A stretch of DNA of 61,758 nucleotides, from contig NZ_JAEINV010000006.1 in NCBI RefSeq assembly GCF_016342705.1, positions 167,344 through 229,101 on the forward strand. The letters are read 5' to 3'. Below are positions 61,578 to 61,758 of this stretch, piece after piece; positions within the stretch are counted from its first letter, which is position 1, and each line of letters starts with the position of its first letter. This DNA is from Lutibacter sp. GTDB lineage: Bacteria; Bacteroidota; Bacteroidia; Flavobacteriales; Flavobacteriaceae. Below the pieces are notes generated by a model. The model searched no databases and was not told the DNA's origin. It worked only from the letters and a program-made list of their open reading frames with translations. A program made the translations under genes and the position numbers.

Positions 61578-61682
61578 GGCGTACACCTTTTTTTAATAGT
61601 TGTACACCTTTTTTCAATAGTTGCGCAACTATTGAAATTTGTTGCGCAACTTTTAAAATTTGTTGTGCAACTTTTAAAAGTA
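61578..61682. repeat. Five-unit tandem array, exact 21-base period
   Basis: Units start at 61578, 61599, 61620, 61641 and 61662. Each has a 10-base head (GGCGTACACC, GTTGTACACC, GTTGCGCAAC, GTTGCGCAAC, GTTGTGCAAC) and an A+T tail of 11 bases. The heads are full or near palindromes. Unit 3 sits in the perfect 20-base palindrome CAATAGTTGCGCAACTATTG (61615-61634). The period equals two helix turns. Confidence 0.85.
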
Positions 61683-61726
61683 TGAGTCGTCCTAAAATAG
61701 GTTGACGATTATTAAAAAAATTAATG

Positions 61727-61758
61727 AAAACCTGTGAAGATATCTTCACAGGTTTTTT
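61727..61758. terminator. Perfect palindromic terminator at the window end
   Basis: AACCTGTGAAGAT is followed directly by its reverse complement (61729-61754), with A-run before and T-run after. It would fold into a hairpin on either strand and terminate in both directions. Confidence 0.75.

Noticed and set aside
61561..61749. A 62-residue minus-strand ORF made of heptad-like repeats (LKVAQQI, LKKGVQL)
   Set aside because: It is only the translation of the 21-base repeat array, whose period keeps any frame open. It covers the terminator side, has no promoter or family, and its sequence outside the repeats lacks coding character.

Overview
The window reads as chromosomal DNA of a member of the Bacteroidota, most likely family Flavobacteriaceae. 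The supporting signs are the very high A+T content, the almost complete lack of Shine-Dalgarno sequences, repeated Bacteroidota-type -7 boxes (TAnnTTTG, sometimes with a TTG/TTTG about 20 bases upstream), two type IX secretion (T9SS type B) proteins, the bacillithiol enzyme BshC, and lineage-typical small proteins (DUF4295, DUF5606, DUF4199). The genus cannot be fixed from sequence alone. Gene density is high and most genes are core housekeeping genes. I see no prophage, transposase, CRISPR array, tRNA or rRNA.

Layout. 1-8.2 kb: the 3' part of a serine hydrolase, argS, lpdA, a Cys-rich lipoprotein with an unknown partner, then (minus) bshC, a methyltransferase and a Dph6-like ATP pyrophosphatase. 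8.2-15 kb: secreted M14 peptidase, rimO, a serine-hydrolase lipoprotein and an amidase lipoprotein. 15-18 kb: minus-strand rpmB-rpmG-DUF4295-ftsY, plus cinA. 18-28 kb: a menaquinone region in three pieces (menB with a FAH-fold gene; menD with a small S1 RNA-binding protein; a hotdog thioesterase with isochorismate synthase). Between the pieces lie an esterase-like/C1 peptidase pair and a membrane AraC regulator. 28-32 kb: pRiA4b ORF-3-like gene, GNAT, an unknown protein with kinase-like motifs, and an ABC-2 transporter. 31.8-40.6 kb: two adjacent giant T9SS type B surface proteins, the second built on three repeats of about 436 residues. 40.7-51.4 kb: uvrB, transaldolase-like fsa, an SDR, SRP RNA, DUF4199, a GT2 glycosyltransferase, phosphoglucomutase, a lipid-type ABC exporter and a CCA-adding enzyme. 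51.4-55.4 kb: YrdC/Sua5, two cell-surface glycan transferases, dapD, ruvX. 55.4-58.5 kb: a sialate-O-acetylesterase-like protein, a DUF6544/DUF6920-like membrane protein and a protein with two 106-residue repeats. 59-61.6 kb: def-DUF5606-mazG operon and an SDR, then a 21-base-period repeat array and a perfect palindromic terminator.

The SRP RNA has a textbook -33/-7 promoter whose -7 G lies 5 bases before the expected RNA 5' end. This gives an internal ruler for transcription starts. By that ruler the uvrB message appears leaderless, and several longest-ORF starts (Dph6-like, DUF4199, ruvX, def) fall inside promoter boxes, so I moved those starts downstream.

I found no complete undescribed multi-gene defence or biosynthetic system. 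The least explained signals are the 21-base array at 61578-61682, two composite inverted-repeat (REP-like) elements at 22596-22690 and 51325-51403, the unknown protein at 28882-29946 with a D-x4-N ... DFD kinase-like arrangement, the Cys-rich lipoprotein and partner at 4253-5124, and the esterase-like protein at 20186 with an altered nucleophile elbow.
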